Assembly: GCF_019925205.1 (NCBI RefSeq)
Contig: NC_083568.1
Location: 3,276,237 to 3,340,236 of the forward strand
Length of the DNA: 64,000 nt
Reading direction: 5' to 3'
Source of the DNA: Metopolophium dirhodum
Taxonomy: Eukaryota; Arthropoda; Insecta; Hemiptera; Aphididae
Below the pieces are notes generated by a model. The model was not told where the DNA came from, searched no databases, and worked only from the letters and a program-made list of their open reading frames with translations. A program made the translations under genes and the position numbers. This document shows positions 1-12,345 of this stretch, piece by piece (position 1 is the first letter of the stretch; every line of letters begins with the position of its first letter).

Positions 1-3000
1 AAAAATAAAAAAAAGGTCGAGAAGTCGCAGCCCATATGTTGTGAACATATTATATATAATATATTTCAATACCTATACTTGCTATATATGATGTAGTCTG
101 ATGGGTTGATCCAATTTCTTGTACGGGCGTCGGGCACACAATATAATATAGTGGGACGTACATATTGTATTATAATGCGAGTCGTGCCGTCGCACAATAA
201 TACTTCACCCCCCAAAACGGAATAGCCGACTATATTATATTATATAAGTCAGACTCGAAACGAGAGCGAACGACTCGAAACGAAACTGCATTTGTTTTGA
301 TTACAATAACTGAACAATAAGTCAGCGTATAGTATAAACAGATAATAATTGTATCCTGCATACGTCACGACTTTAAACTTAAACAGTAAGCTTTTACTGA
401 AAGCCGTACATGTCGTGTGTATACAAAGTTTGACAATCACTAATCATTCGGCGTTCTTATTCGGTTGTTATTTCCAACAAAATAACACAAAATATACCAA
501 ACAACACATTTTGGCGAGCACCGTAAGTTGACTTCATATTATCACACGAATAAAAGCTATATAGCTGCAGTGTATACACACGACTGCATATATAACGTAC
601 CTATAGTATTGTCTCAATTATTTATTATAAATCCGTACTCTTAAACCTTCACCTTATTATTATCTGCACGAACTGCGTGTTTATTTTTAAGTAATTAATT
701 CTACTAAAACATAGTATTTTAATTGCGCTTTTTTAGACTCGACATCGATATTATAATATATTATAACTATACGCGAATCACTTTAATTTCACAATATACG
801 CGTATGACATGGATTGTGTGAATATATTAATCGTCGGCGAATGATATATACTAATATAATAATATGTTGTCCATACTATAATAAATATAAAAAATTGTCA
901 GTTGATTAGCTTCAAAATTTATTTCGATACCTTGAAGCATATAATATATACGTTATGTTTAAAGCCTTGAACCTATATATAATAATTTGTGCGAACTACA
1001 CGCAAATCCTTGTTACAACCCTTTTAAGTCGTTAAACGCGTCAATAATTATTCTCGCTATCGGTATTCTGTATCGATTTTAATTATTATATGATTCATGC
1101 AAGGTTCAGACTGCTGCAGAACACCGCAGCGGGCACGATTTTCTTTTTTTGCCGTTTTACTGTTTTGCGCCGTTATGTACAACTAACTATAGATAGGTAC
1201 ACCTACCTATACCTAGGTAGGTATCTGCTCGAAGAACGACCTCTGAGCTTTTACTTCGCATTGTTCGTATCATTATTATAATATACTATCGTAATGCGTA
1301 TCGCACGCGTATAATATATTATATAGTTAGCAGAAGGTATACGTTCTATATGTTATGTAGGTATTATATCGTATGAACACAATTTTTTTCTTCATATAAT
1401 ATTATACAATATATTATAATATTTTATAAATCTCCGCAAGTACACATATTTTATTGCATCAAAACTCGTGCGCCGTATTATATCTCATGTTTACAATATA
1501 ATATGTAAACCCACCCTGTGCGAATCGCAGAATGAAAATCCCCCTAGGAAGAACCCTGGAAAAAAAATTCACCAGAGGAAAATTCTCGGATTACAATATT
1601 ATCTACATAGCATTTTTTTCAAATGAGGTGATTGAATGCATATTTTGAAAACGTTGAACAAATTCAAAATTATTAATGGTAGGTACTTACGATTTAGTGA
1701 ATATTGTATGAGACATAAGTTCCCAAAAGTTGTTAAAAACTTAAAATCAAGTATAGGTATGAAAGAATCATTGTTTAATGGAAATTAAAAACCTGAGAAT
1801 AATATATTATATTTAATGTTAAAAACATTTATTGAATACAATTTAATTTACTTTTATGTTATATTAATTATTTTATATTGTCATTTTCAAACAATAACAT
1901 TTTGTTTTGTGTTGTACGACTTCGAAGTCCTCCACGCATAATCGTCAAAATATAAGAAAATAATTAATTAATTTACTTACTATTTATATTATGATTTATT
2001 CATGGAAATCATTTTTACCTGAGGATTTTTTATTCTTATTGCCACTTGTGCGTATCACAACCTGTCGTCGATCAGTGTGTTCGTGAAAACCTCAGAGCAA
2101 AGGTATTAATATGATAATATGTGCCATACACGAATATACCCAATTGATGTATAAAATCGACGACAAACCGCGAGCAGCAGAATGAGCCGCAGCATACGAA
2201 CTCGAGTCGATTTTTTGTCGGCATTTGAATCACCGCGCACACCACTATTTATAGGTATATTATTACTGGCACGGATCGTCGCACATAATTCTACCGCGCG
2301 GTAACTTACCAGTCCCATAACTCCACCCGCCGTGTGTGATAATTCTACCGCGGTAACTTACAACAAGCAGGTATCAACTACACCCGTGTGTGTGATGTGT
2401 ATAATAACAATACGGTTGCTTGATAATAATAATATATTATGTCTCCACCACATGTATAATATTATATTAAGTCGGCGACGCGGGGTTCGATAACCAGATT
2501 ATGACGAAACGATGACTGCCGTGCGGCGGATAACTGGCTGTTTTGTGTCTTGCGTATACAGATATGATATTCTATACGATATGCATGTATACGTTTATTA
2601 TCATCGTCGATCCTTTTGTTGTCACCTGGGGACCCCCTCCAAACGGGTATAATCCTTAATTAATTAGCGGCCGCCGATATATATAATAATATACGAATCC
2701 GAGGCGCCCCGTCGACACGGCACCGAACATATATACCTACTCTATATGTATAGGGTCCTTCGTGCGCGAGCTTATACCTACATCATAATATGTATTATAC
2801 TAATATAATAATATAATATATTATATTGTACAATATATAGGTAGGTACACCTATATTATTATACGTGTGTACTGTGTACTGTGTATGTTTATATACTATT
2901 TCCATATTTATATATATATGTGTGTGTGTGTGTGTGTCTCGGTGGTTTGACGCAACAATAAACTCGTTATTTTTATATATATATAACAAACAAACGAAAA

Positions 3001-3543
3001 GAATGAAAATAAAAAAACTGAGAGAATAAATAAATAAATATATATTTTCACAAACGCGTATCGTCATATTAATAATAATAATATCGACTATAGGTACCTA
3101 CCTATCCGACTATTATACTGTTGCGTCGGTTTTTTTTACTTCATTTGTCGTGCGCGGTTATTAAAATCACGCGCTTGTCGCAGGACGGTCGGGTGGTGTC
3201 CGCGGAGATACGGACAGCGCAGAGAAGTATTAGAGGTACCTACGGTATAAGGATTTCATCACCGGTCGCGGTCGGTCGTACACACATAATATTACTATTA
3301 TTATTATTATATTATATTATTCAGTCGTCGTCGTCGTTATCGATGATAAATGACTGACAAACCAGTGTGCATAGGTAGGTAGGTATACACTAACCGAATA
3401 CTGGTGCACCGCTGGGACGAACACAATAGCCGAGCAGCGGAGAACTGCAAACAAGTTTATATCGTCGTCGTCGTCGTCGTCAATTGTACGTGTACCTACG
3501 TATTATATTGCGTTATTGAACTCCGGCGTGCGCTCACTAGACT

Positions 3544-3574
<31 letters not shown>

Positions 3575-4778
3575 AATATTCCGAAGCACTCATCCCGGAA
3601 AGTAATTTTTCACTCTGCAAACACTATAATAATATTATATATATACCTATACCAATAAATGTATACGCGCATATTGGTATAGGTACATACCAGTTTTGAA
3701 CGCATATAATAGAATTTTCCGATATCATCATCATCATAGTATAGTATAACGAAATATAAATTTGTTTGAGAATATACTTAAGCCTCACATATAATAATGC
3801 ACATACGCGGTAAATCTCGAGTCCACAAACATCCGATACCGCGGCCGCTTTTGTGTGCGCGCGGCGAGTAAAGATTATTATTATTATTATTATTATTATT
3901 TGAATAAAACTTCCATCATCCGTCGTGCTGATGCGTTCGGTACACACAAAGTTTTATAGTTTCGAGCACGCATATTGTTGTTACCTATCGTGATTTTGCA
4001 TCGACGGGCAAGGAAAATATACGATTTTGTTATCAATATTACTGGATAATAATATTATATTGTGTACTCGTTGCATTTGACAGAACAAAATATTATGTAT
4101 CATCTCTGCAGGCCTATCGACTCGCGTAAGTCGTGTACGTGCTTCGCTGGTCCGCGGTCAAATTTGTGGAAAATCCGTATTATATCGAAAAATAATATGT
4201 GAGAAAATCCGGCTGTGGAGGGGAGAAGACACGTCATCTCACCGTACATAGTCACATTGGTATATTATTATGTTATATACTCGGCAAGTAGCTTTAACCG
4301 ATTTGATATATTATATTGACATATTGTGTGTGGATACCTGCTGCAATGCCATAAAATAAGTAATATCATATTAGGTACCCGTGTTCGCTATAATCGCGTC
4401 CCAAAGTGAAATAGTTTATTACCGTACAACGACGTTTTCGTATAAGTAATTTCAAATGCGTTCCCATAAACTTCAGCAGGAGTCGTTAAAAACGAAAAAA
4501 TAAATAAATCGCATATCGGCGGTTGACCCGAGATTATTGTAATAAACGTTCATTAATTTATATTAGTCACAACTCCTGCAGGACCAATCGGACTATCGGA
4601 GCATAAAATATATGTATACCAATACCCGTGTAGAGTAAAATAAAAAATGTATACACGGTGATTCGATTATCCTAATTGTTCCCATATACATAATATTATA
4701 TTCTTTCTATTATGTACAAATAAAATTGAGGCATGGTAAGTCGAATCCTTATTCGGTGCATCATTATTGGTCTATCTA
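1..4778. other. AT-rich non-coding DNA
   Basis: No supportable exon is seen on either strand; open frames here are short, rich in Ile/Tyr/Leu and run through simple sequence. The stretch holds TATAATATTATA-type runs, several TAGGTA/TACCTA clusters (for example an imperfect palindrome at about 1194-1224), TG-repeat microsatellites near 2919-2937 and 3552-3574, a GTC run near 3463-3481 and a TTA run at 3873-3900. Mildly GC-richer patches (2040-2760, 3120-3500) show no coding signal. Intron or intergenic DNA is the simplest reading. Confidence 0.6.
3873..3900. repeat. (TTA)n microsatellite
   Basis: A pure trinucleotide run of about nine units. The open frame crossing it on the minus strand is an Ile-rich artefact of the repeat. 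Confidence 0.9.
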
Positions 4779-5362
4779 GCACGGTGTGATCAATTTAACG
4801 TAAGACACTCATAATTTCAATATTTCATTTACGTATAGTTTTCAGATCGTTACAAAACAACATTTTTAGGAAAACATTATATTTTATGGAGTACGTTAAT
4901 ATATAAAAATTACATTTTGCCCATTGTTTTGGACGAGTAGTTTGTGAGATATATATATATACAATTTATTAGTATTCAACATTTAGATATATGGACGGAG
5001 TGGAGTGATCCACATGCGTAATCTTGGTAAAATCTATAATGTAAACGACACTATTGCCAGCTCAGTTAAATATCTGAGAGGACAGCTGCCCCCCCCCCCC
5101 CCCAAATTACGACTATGGGTACATCTAGTAACTTTAATTAATACTTATAAGCAATTCGTCCAAAATTCAGTTGTTAGTACATCGGAGTATTCGAAAAAAT
5201 TATTTGCTTTTGAATAGAAATTATAATATTGTTATGTATTTTTTTTAGAAAAATGTTGCATTTTAACCGTTTAAAACTATGTAAAATAAATATTTTCAAA
5301 AAAAAAACGTTAACATTTATTGAATTAGGTAATGAGCGTCTTACGTTAAACGGATCACCCGG
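4779..5362. mobile_element. TA-flanked TIR element, family 2, copy A (non-autonomous)
   Basis: The left end (from about 4779, GTGTGATCAATTTAACG then TAAGACACTCAT) and the reverse complement of the right end (ending 5362, GGGTGATCCGTTTAACG then TAAGACGCTCATTA) form inverted repeats of about 35 bp with a few mismatches. Both ends abut TA. The inside has no transposase frame. A 15-base C run (5089-5103) lies within it. A related element with the same ends is at 57894-58266, so this is a repeat family. TA flanks would fit a Tc1/mariner-like mobiliser, but the superfamily cannot be fixed from this window. Confidence 0.75.
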
Positions 5363-8300
5363 TACACGAGCGCGTGTCCGGTGTTGTATAGGACACCATA
5401 CCTTCTATAATAATAATAAAATATAATGTATGTTGTATTTGTAAGATATCACTTAAACTGCACGGGAGACTGGCAAATGAACATTAATATAATATTATTA
5501 TCGCGTCTTCGTCGTTTTCGTTTTTTTTTTTTTTCATCGTCCGGAGAAGACCGTGTAGGACGAATATGTGCCTACAACATATATAATGTGATATTATGTT
5601 TACAAGGATTATAATATTATGCTGCTTCCATGTCCGCGTCCTCGCACGACCCGATTGCGCGCTGGAGACCGGTCACATATAATATTATGTCCGGCCATCC
5701 TCGCGCATTATCCGATACGTCATTAAGATGTTATCGCGATCGTTATATATTAATGTTCACGTGTGTGTGTGTGTGTGAGAGTAGGTATATGTATTTAAAC
5801 AGCCCAACGACCATTCATCAACGTATCCGTTTTTTTGATGCAATCTCTCTCGCAGCGACAGGTATGGGAGGAAGAGGTGGAGGAGGAGGAAAACAGCTAC
5901 AGGTACCTACAACATATTCATATGATAATATTAAACATTCGTTTATTACAATTTATTTATTTTTTTTTTATTTTTTTTTACTCCAGCACAATGACTGTAG
6001 TTCGGTACGTCGTTTGTCTTCCGCGGTGACAGGTACGCGGCGTTCTCGTCAAAAAAAAAAAACCGAACCGTCCGAGACCTGCGGAGTACGATATTACCTA
6101 TATATTATTATTATTATTCTTGCAGGTCTTACGCGTGGCACGTCTGTTTTCGAACGAACACTGCAGTGCGTGTAATCTATTCCAACGTTTCGTTAGGTAC
6201 GATAATAAATATATATTAATAATATAAGACGTACTTACATTATATTATATTGTACATGACGATTTGAATTAATTTTTTTTTTTTATATATAATGCCACTT
6301 AAATCTTTTTATGACGCAAATAAAACTGGAATATCCTAGCTCGCGCCGCAGGATTATTTTTCCGTACATATGGCCACGACGAGTGTATTGAAAATCAGTC
6401 TTCGGTTTTATTATTATTTTAATTTAATTTATTCATCCATTCAATATTGTGCAATAATTCTTCTAATAAACGACGACGAGTCCATAAATATTTGCGATTC
6501 CGTTGTATTTTTATATATAAATTATAATATATATTTGTACATCGATTCCCACCCATTCGAACTGCAGGTGACTTTGGCACAGGTGTCTTGATCTCGTTTA
6601 TGTATATGAGCTAATGTTTTCACGGTACAATAAAGCACTATATTATGGTCTGCACTTGTCGGGGTATCCCGCAGCAGCTGCTAAAAAGACCCTATCGTCT
6701 TTTCAATGGAAAATCTATTTTTATTTCCCTCGTATTATTCATTTACAATATAATATCTTATACCCACAAGTAACAGAATTAATTTACCATACACCATCAA
6801 CCACCCACAATAACATTATTGCATATGATTGTATTATGCCAACGTTGTACACGTACGTAGGTATACATAATACCGGCGTAAAAAACCAATTTAGAATAGA
6901 AGAAAAACGTCATGTACTTTCACGAATTGCGGAGCATCACTGATCACTCACTACTCATTAGTCATAATTAGACTAAAAGTGTACGAGAAAATAAATACAT
7001 TTGAACAATTTTTGGATGGTAAATAACAAATTTATAAAAATTAAGATCTTATAGGTACCTTTTGATTAAAAAAACATAATGTTTTATGCAATCAGTAAAG
7101 TAGGTACTTAATAGCATTTAAATATGTATATAATATAACTAGTATTAGTATAGTCTGTTAAATTAATTATAGAATTTAGTTTCGAAAAGATTTCATTTTT
7201 AGCAACCTACTGCAAAATATGTACAAAATAACTATAATAACTTTAATAATTAATATTTAGAATTATGTACTATGTGCCACGTTTTTTTATATGCGATAAA
7301 TAAATTATTATATTAAAATGTATAATTTAATATATATATATAATAATATTAAGGTAGGTTCTAGTAAAATCTATGTACCTATAATATTATACTTTCTATT
7401 GTTTTAATGATTTAAATTGCATAAAACAATAGTTAATGTGTATAGAAATAATGCTATTGAGTGATATCGACATTAAAATATTAATAAGAGTTAGGTTCAT
7501 TTTGAAAAATGTGATTTGTATTCAATTGAACTATATACTATGCAATGGATACAAATTATTTTAAATTTATACAAGTTAAAATTAATAACGCATATTTATT
7601 ATTGTAGTTATATATTTGAAAGTTAACCTTGGACTACTTTTCACAGTTTCACCAAAATATTATGACACGGAAATAGTATCTCATTGTTGTTTATTCATTC
7701 GGATATGGTTGACTCATATGTTTTCATTCGACGATAAAATAATAATTGTTTCTTGTTAGTTATTCAGTGAAAACGTTCGTGAGCTTATCCGATGATGATA
7801 AATATATTGTTTTTTGAATGATTCAACTGAATAAATTCTCGGAAAATTAGGTTTGATGAGAACCCAAAATTGTGAATATATAGGGCAATTACGTTGCATA
7901 ATATTACAGTAGGCACATATGGCTTAAAAACGGTTGCATCAAAAAACCACACACTTTTGATTTCGTTCTAATTAAATTTGAATATATACATTTTTTTGTT
8001 TGAATAAATAATAAATAATACATTATAAAGTATTATAGTAAAGACCTTTTTGGTGTCAAAATCAAAAGTATTCAAAATCATTCATAAAAATATGTTATTG
8101 TTTATTGAAATTAAATTTTTAATTTCAGAAATACATACAGGTAGGAGGTACTTATCACAATCTAAGCCATTAAACGGTACTTTATTAGCATAAACGTTTT
8201 ACGTTACGCTATCGATACTCACGACTTGACGTGAAATCCAACGAGTTGGCGCGTGTTACCTACCTATAGTATGCAGTATATATTACACTATAAGCTACCA

Positions 8301-10622
8301 CGCTCGTATATAGGTAGTGAAAGTAACAATAATTTAATATTATAATTTATCCAACAATAATAAATTTCTAATAGAAAAAAACGAGTCGTTTGAAACGGTA
8401 TCGCGAGCGAGGCGAGGCGATCGTGTATGCTTGAAAACCAAAACCGAAAACAGTCAGCTGGTTGCCGCGTGGCTCAAGGATATAGGTTAGGTAGGTATAG
8501 CCGTGTAGATATATGTATAGGTGGCGGAAGTAATAGCGTGTAATACTATCTCAGTCGTGATATACCGCGTGAAAGAAGATTAGGTCAGGTCCACGGCAAT
8601 GGGCTTTTCCAGGGGCCACGGCCCCTATATGGTTATTAAGTAGGTGGGTGGATGGGTACTGGCCACCGAGTGTCATCAAAAATTTGGAGTAAGGATATTT
8701 AACTAAACAATAATTAGTAAATATAGGTAAGTATTTAGTAATTGAAGTTGAATATTAATTTTTGGGTTAGATGGGTAGGTGTTACGTATTTGTACGCTGT
8801 TCAAAAGTAATTCGCCACGCCACTGGTTATATTTAGGCGTAACAGCACGCACTTCCTGTGCAGTTCCAGCTCGTCGGCCGCGTTATTGTTGTCTCTGCGG
8901 CCTGCACGAACTGTATCGGACGTGGTGTGAAAACTGCAATTCGCACTGCTTCCGCCGAGGAATCCTGCACTATCACTATATAATATCTGCACTGGAGTAA
9001 CAGTGATTTTCAGAACCAGGTGCGCGACCGCCTCCACGTGCCTTCCACGTGACTAACCACAGTCACCGCAACCTTGGGCAAAGACCTACGCCAACGTACG
9101 TCTGGGTGTCGCGGTCTGTGTACCGCGTCCGTGTGTATATATAACGTATATCCGTGACGACAGAGCAGCAAACCGCGGCGACCACGGTCACGGTGGGAGT
9201 AAGAACCAACACGATGCGGCATGTACCTAGTTATCGTTATATAGTAAATTATTGTGTATAGAGTAGAGGAGAGGGCACAGACTGGCCAGACGGACATTGG
9301 TCCAAATTCTTCGGAACGTAAATTGTTTACAAACAAACCGATGAAAAAATATGCGGACACACACACACATATTATGTATAGATAGGTGCATGACTACACG
9401 AGTATAAGTCGACTATCGTGTGAATGTGCGTTTATCAACATTTACAAATTATTATAAGTTTTTGCGTGTCCACCGCACAACGTTTTTAAAAAAACAAAAA
9501 ACGATTATAATAATATTATACATAATATTATCATTAAACCGCGACTCGGGTCGGTCACCTCCACGGTTAGGTCACCGGCTTTGGGGTACGGTCGAGGGGC
9601 GAGAACGGCGCACAACAAGGACCGCTCGCGAACTGTTCGCGCACACACAACAATTAATATCATTGATATCGTAATAATTAAATAATAATACCTACGATAA
9701 AATATTATGCTGCCCACGACGGCGTGTCAACTATTATAATAGCTCTGCAGGTTAGGTTACGGATTTTCCGAATATTCGTGTGAACGGCTGTATTATAGTT
9801 TACGTCGATAACGCGTCGACTTTTTCGTGACTATTGTGTGCGAGTGTGTCAAGTCGTCCGAAAAAGACGTCCATCTCTGCTCACGTACTTATCGATTTGG
9901 TGTAAAAAAAAAAACAATTTCCAAACGCGTCAAAACATATGACGCACGGCCACTGAGAATTTCGCAAGTTTTTCTCACATATTAATTATTTATTGTTTAC
10001 GGTTTTGTTCGGATATATCAGGAAAAAAAATAACAACACGACAGAACAAGAGACTACCTATCAGCAGTCTATAATACCCCGATCGCATTACTTTTATAAC
10101 AAATATTGAAACGAAAAGGGAAGAAAAAAGAAAAGTATTTTTCGTATCATCACGCGTGTATCACACGATGTATTACACGATCGATATTTCTCGTTAAATT
10201 TGTCATTTCATATTTATTATAATAATGGTTGATAGACACGCGAATTTTTATTGCGTAACATAGTTTTCGACTGACGAGAATCGGTTTATACGATGACTAT
10301 TCGACGTTGTTATTGTCGACTCGTATGATATGTATAATATATAATTATTATTAAAATATTAGAATGTGTTTACCAAAAAAAAAAAAAAAAACAAATCGGT
10401 GAGTTTAATGTTTTACGATTTATACCGAGAAATACGCATAGAATCATTCGGATACGGTGAATCAGATTCAAATCGAAGATGCCCACACAGATATCTTCAT
10501 AACAAGATTGAAGGGCATGCATATAGCCGTATAGGTAACTGCCACATAAATATAGTGAAGATAACCGCGATAATGTTGACGTCGGTCGACCGACAGGTTA
10601 GGTTAGGTTAACCTAATACCTA
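5363..10622. other. Non-coding DNA with mixed repeats
   Basis: No exon can be supported. The frames at 5630-6175 and 6614-6943 run through TG, GGA and T-rich tracts and resemble no family I know. The interval holds a T-rich/GGA-rich patch (5830-6060), long AT-rich stretches (6960-8160) and a moderately GC-rich patch (8380-9330). The end of a possible hAT-like element (GCCACGCCACTG, ending near 8825) is visible, but no partner end with a matching 8-bp duplication was found. Confidence 0.5.
10595..10616. repeat. Short TTAGG telomere-type run, head-to-head
   Basis: Three AGGTT units lead into a perfect 14-bp palindrome, TTAGGTTAACCTAA (10603-10616), so the TTAGG motif appears in both orientations. 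TTAGG is the common insect telomere repeat. At this length it may be coincidence. Confidence 0.4.
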
Positions 10623-12345
10623 TAGAGCGATTCACCAAGTATGCTTACTTGTTATTCAATAATAGGAACTGAAAATATACAAATAAACTTAAATACAGTA
10701 TTGTCAAATTTTGAAGGTTTTTTGTACTACAATAAAGGATTGTCCTGTGACATTTGTGACAGTAATTTTTTTAATTTGGGAAGAAATACCTATGATAAAC
10801 CTTGTATTTAAATTGTCTACTAATTTTAACCAAAAACAAAAATGTTCTCATACTCAAATGGAATAAATACTTATATTTTGAAAATTAGGTCTTGTCTATT
10901 AAATGCTTACATCAATATTTAGTGAAAATTTTAAGTATCTAGTCATTTTTTTTTTGAAGAAGAAGAACTTAAAAAAAAGAAAATTGATTTTATCGAAAAC
11001 AGGTTTTGCATAGATATTCCAGGTTTTAATTTTAATTTTGTTTTACCTGCGGATTTTTTTGAAAAGCAGGTACTGAGAGATTTAATTTTTACCCCCAAAA
11101 GTAAGTACCGACTAATAGATATCACATATTATATGTTTTTAATTATCATACTACGGTAATATATTACAATTCCGGATGGATATTTACTATAGCAAATCGT
11201 TTTAACTCGTTGCTACGAGAACCAACAAATCGTGTATTTAAATACTAAAAAAAATAGCCAACACACTTGTACGTCCGATGGCGTAATCGATAAAGAATGT
11301 GTTAAAACTAAATAAGCTCTCCGAAAGCTAAACCCTCCGAAGCCAAATGCAGTAGGAGGTGTAAGTGCCGCTGGAGAGTTAGATTAGGGGCCCACATCTC
11401 TTTTTCACATTTCTTCTCCAGTAAGTTTTCGAAAAAAAATGGCAATTTAATCCGTTTTACGCGAAACTAGTAGATTTTAATCAACATGTAATAAACGTCC
11501 ACGGTTCGATCCCCCGGCCAATGACAACATTTTTGCACTATTTTTTAAATCAATTTTATTTCTTGTTTATTGCTTGACGTAATTTTATGTTATATTATTG
11601 CAATAAAATGTTAGGTACATGGTTTATCTTATTGAAGAATAAATAAAAATTAAACATCGTATAATGATTAAAGCGTTAGGTACATAATATCTCTGGTACA
11701 GTGTATTATAGAGACAGATTAAGATGTGAGGATTTTCAATTTTGATGTCAATAATATTGGACAAGACACTTAGCAGTTATACCGATTAAAATTATTATTT
11801 AACGTAATAATATATTGAAATAAAATGTTGGTATAATCATTTTATATATTTTACTTTACTAATGACAGGTAAAGTAAAGCGATGATTACATGTATTGTGC
11901 ACGGAGAAAATGTTAACATGTAGACTATAACTTCTTCGATTTGTTCCGAAAGTCATGTTGCCAGTCATGATGTATGACTGGTTTTTTAGTACCTACCTAT
12001 AATAGTAGACATAGTTCTGAGATTAAAGTTTCAGGACGTAAAATATCATTCAATAATCAGTAATCAGTATTGATTTTATATAGATTTATAACTTATTTAA
12101 TAACTGAAAAACTACTCGTTTGAATTTTGAATTAAGTAGGTACCTTTACGAAAGTTTATAGTCAAATTGATGGGGGGGGGGGTTCATTTGAAAAGTAGAA
12201 GTTTAATATTAAATTAATTACTAATACGAAAAATCTCGGGATATTTGGAAAAATGATCTTTACGCACATTCAAAAATTCCAAAAATCAGGATTTGAATAA
12301 ATTCATCGTTAAAACGGGGGTAAGCAAGCTCGGTGAATCATCGTG
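10623..12345. mobile_element. Long non-coding TIR element, family 1, copy a
   Basis: The left end reads GCGATTCACCAAGTATGCTTACTT. The reverse complement of the right end (ending 12345) reads GATGATTCACCGAGC then TTGCTTACCCC, so the termini are inverted copies. Both sides border TA. The inside carries no transposase frame. The segment 10860-11125 (a TTTTGCATAGATATTCC-type stretch followed by TTTACCCCCAAAAGTA) resembles 23100-23310 in copy b, and 12090-12345 matches the right end of copy b. Copies b (21905) and c (43394) share the ends. A G run lies at about 12172-12182. It may be old and partly rearranged. Confidence 0.6.
11503..11513 (+). other. tRNA B-box-like motif (possible SINE remnant)
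   Basis: GGTTCGATCCC matches the pol III B-box consensus and is followed by CCGGCCA. An A-box-like TGGCGTAATCGATAA lies about 220 bases upstream (from about 11279), too far for an intact tRNA, and the T-arm stem does not pair well. It may be the remains of a tRNA-derived SINE split by insertion, or chance. Confidence 0.2.

Noticed and set aside
5630..6175. 181-codon plus-strand frame
   Set aside because: Runs through TG, GGA and T/A homopolymer tracts and shows no domain or coding-like composition.
6614..6943. 109-codon plus-strand frame
   Set aside because: Composition typical of AT-rich chance frames; no motif and no supporting splice or promoter signals.
8517..8825. Possible hAT-like element ending GCCACGCCACTG
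   Set aside because: Only the right end is convincing; no left end with a matching octamer was found.
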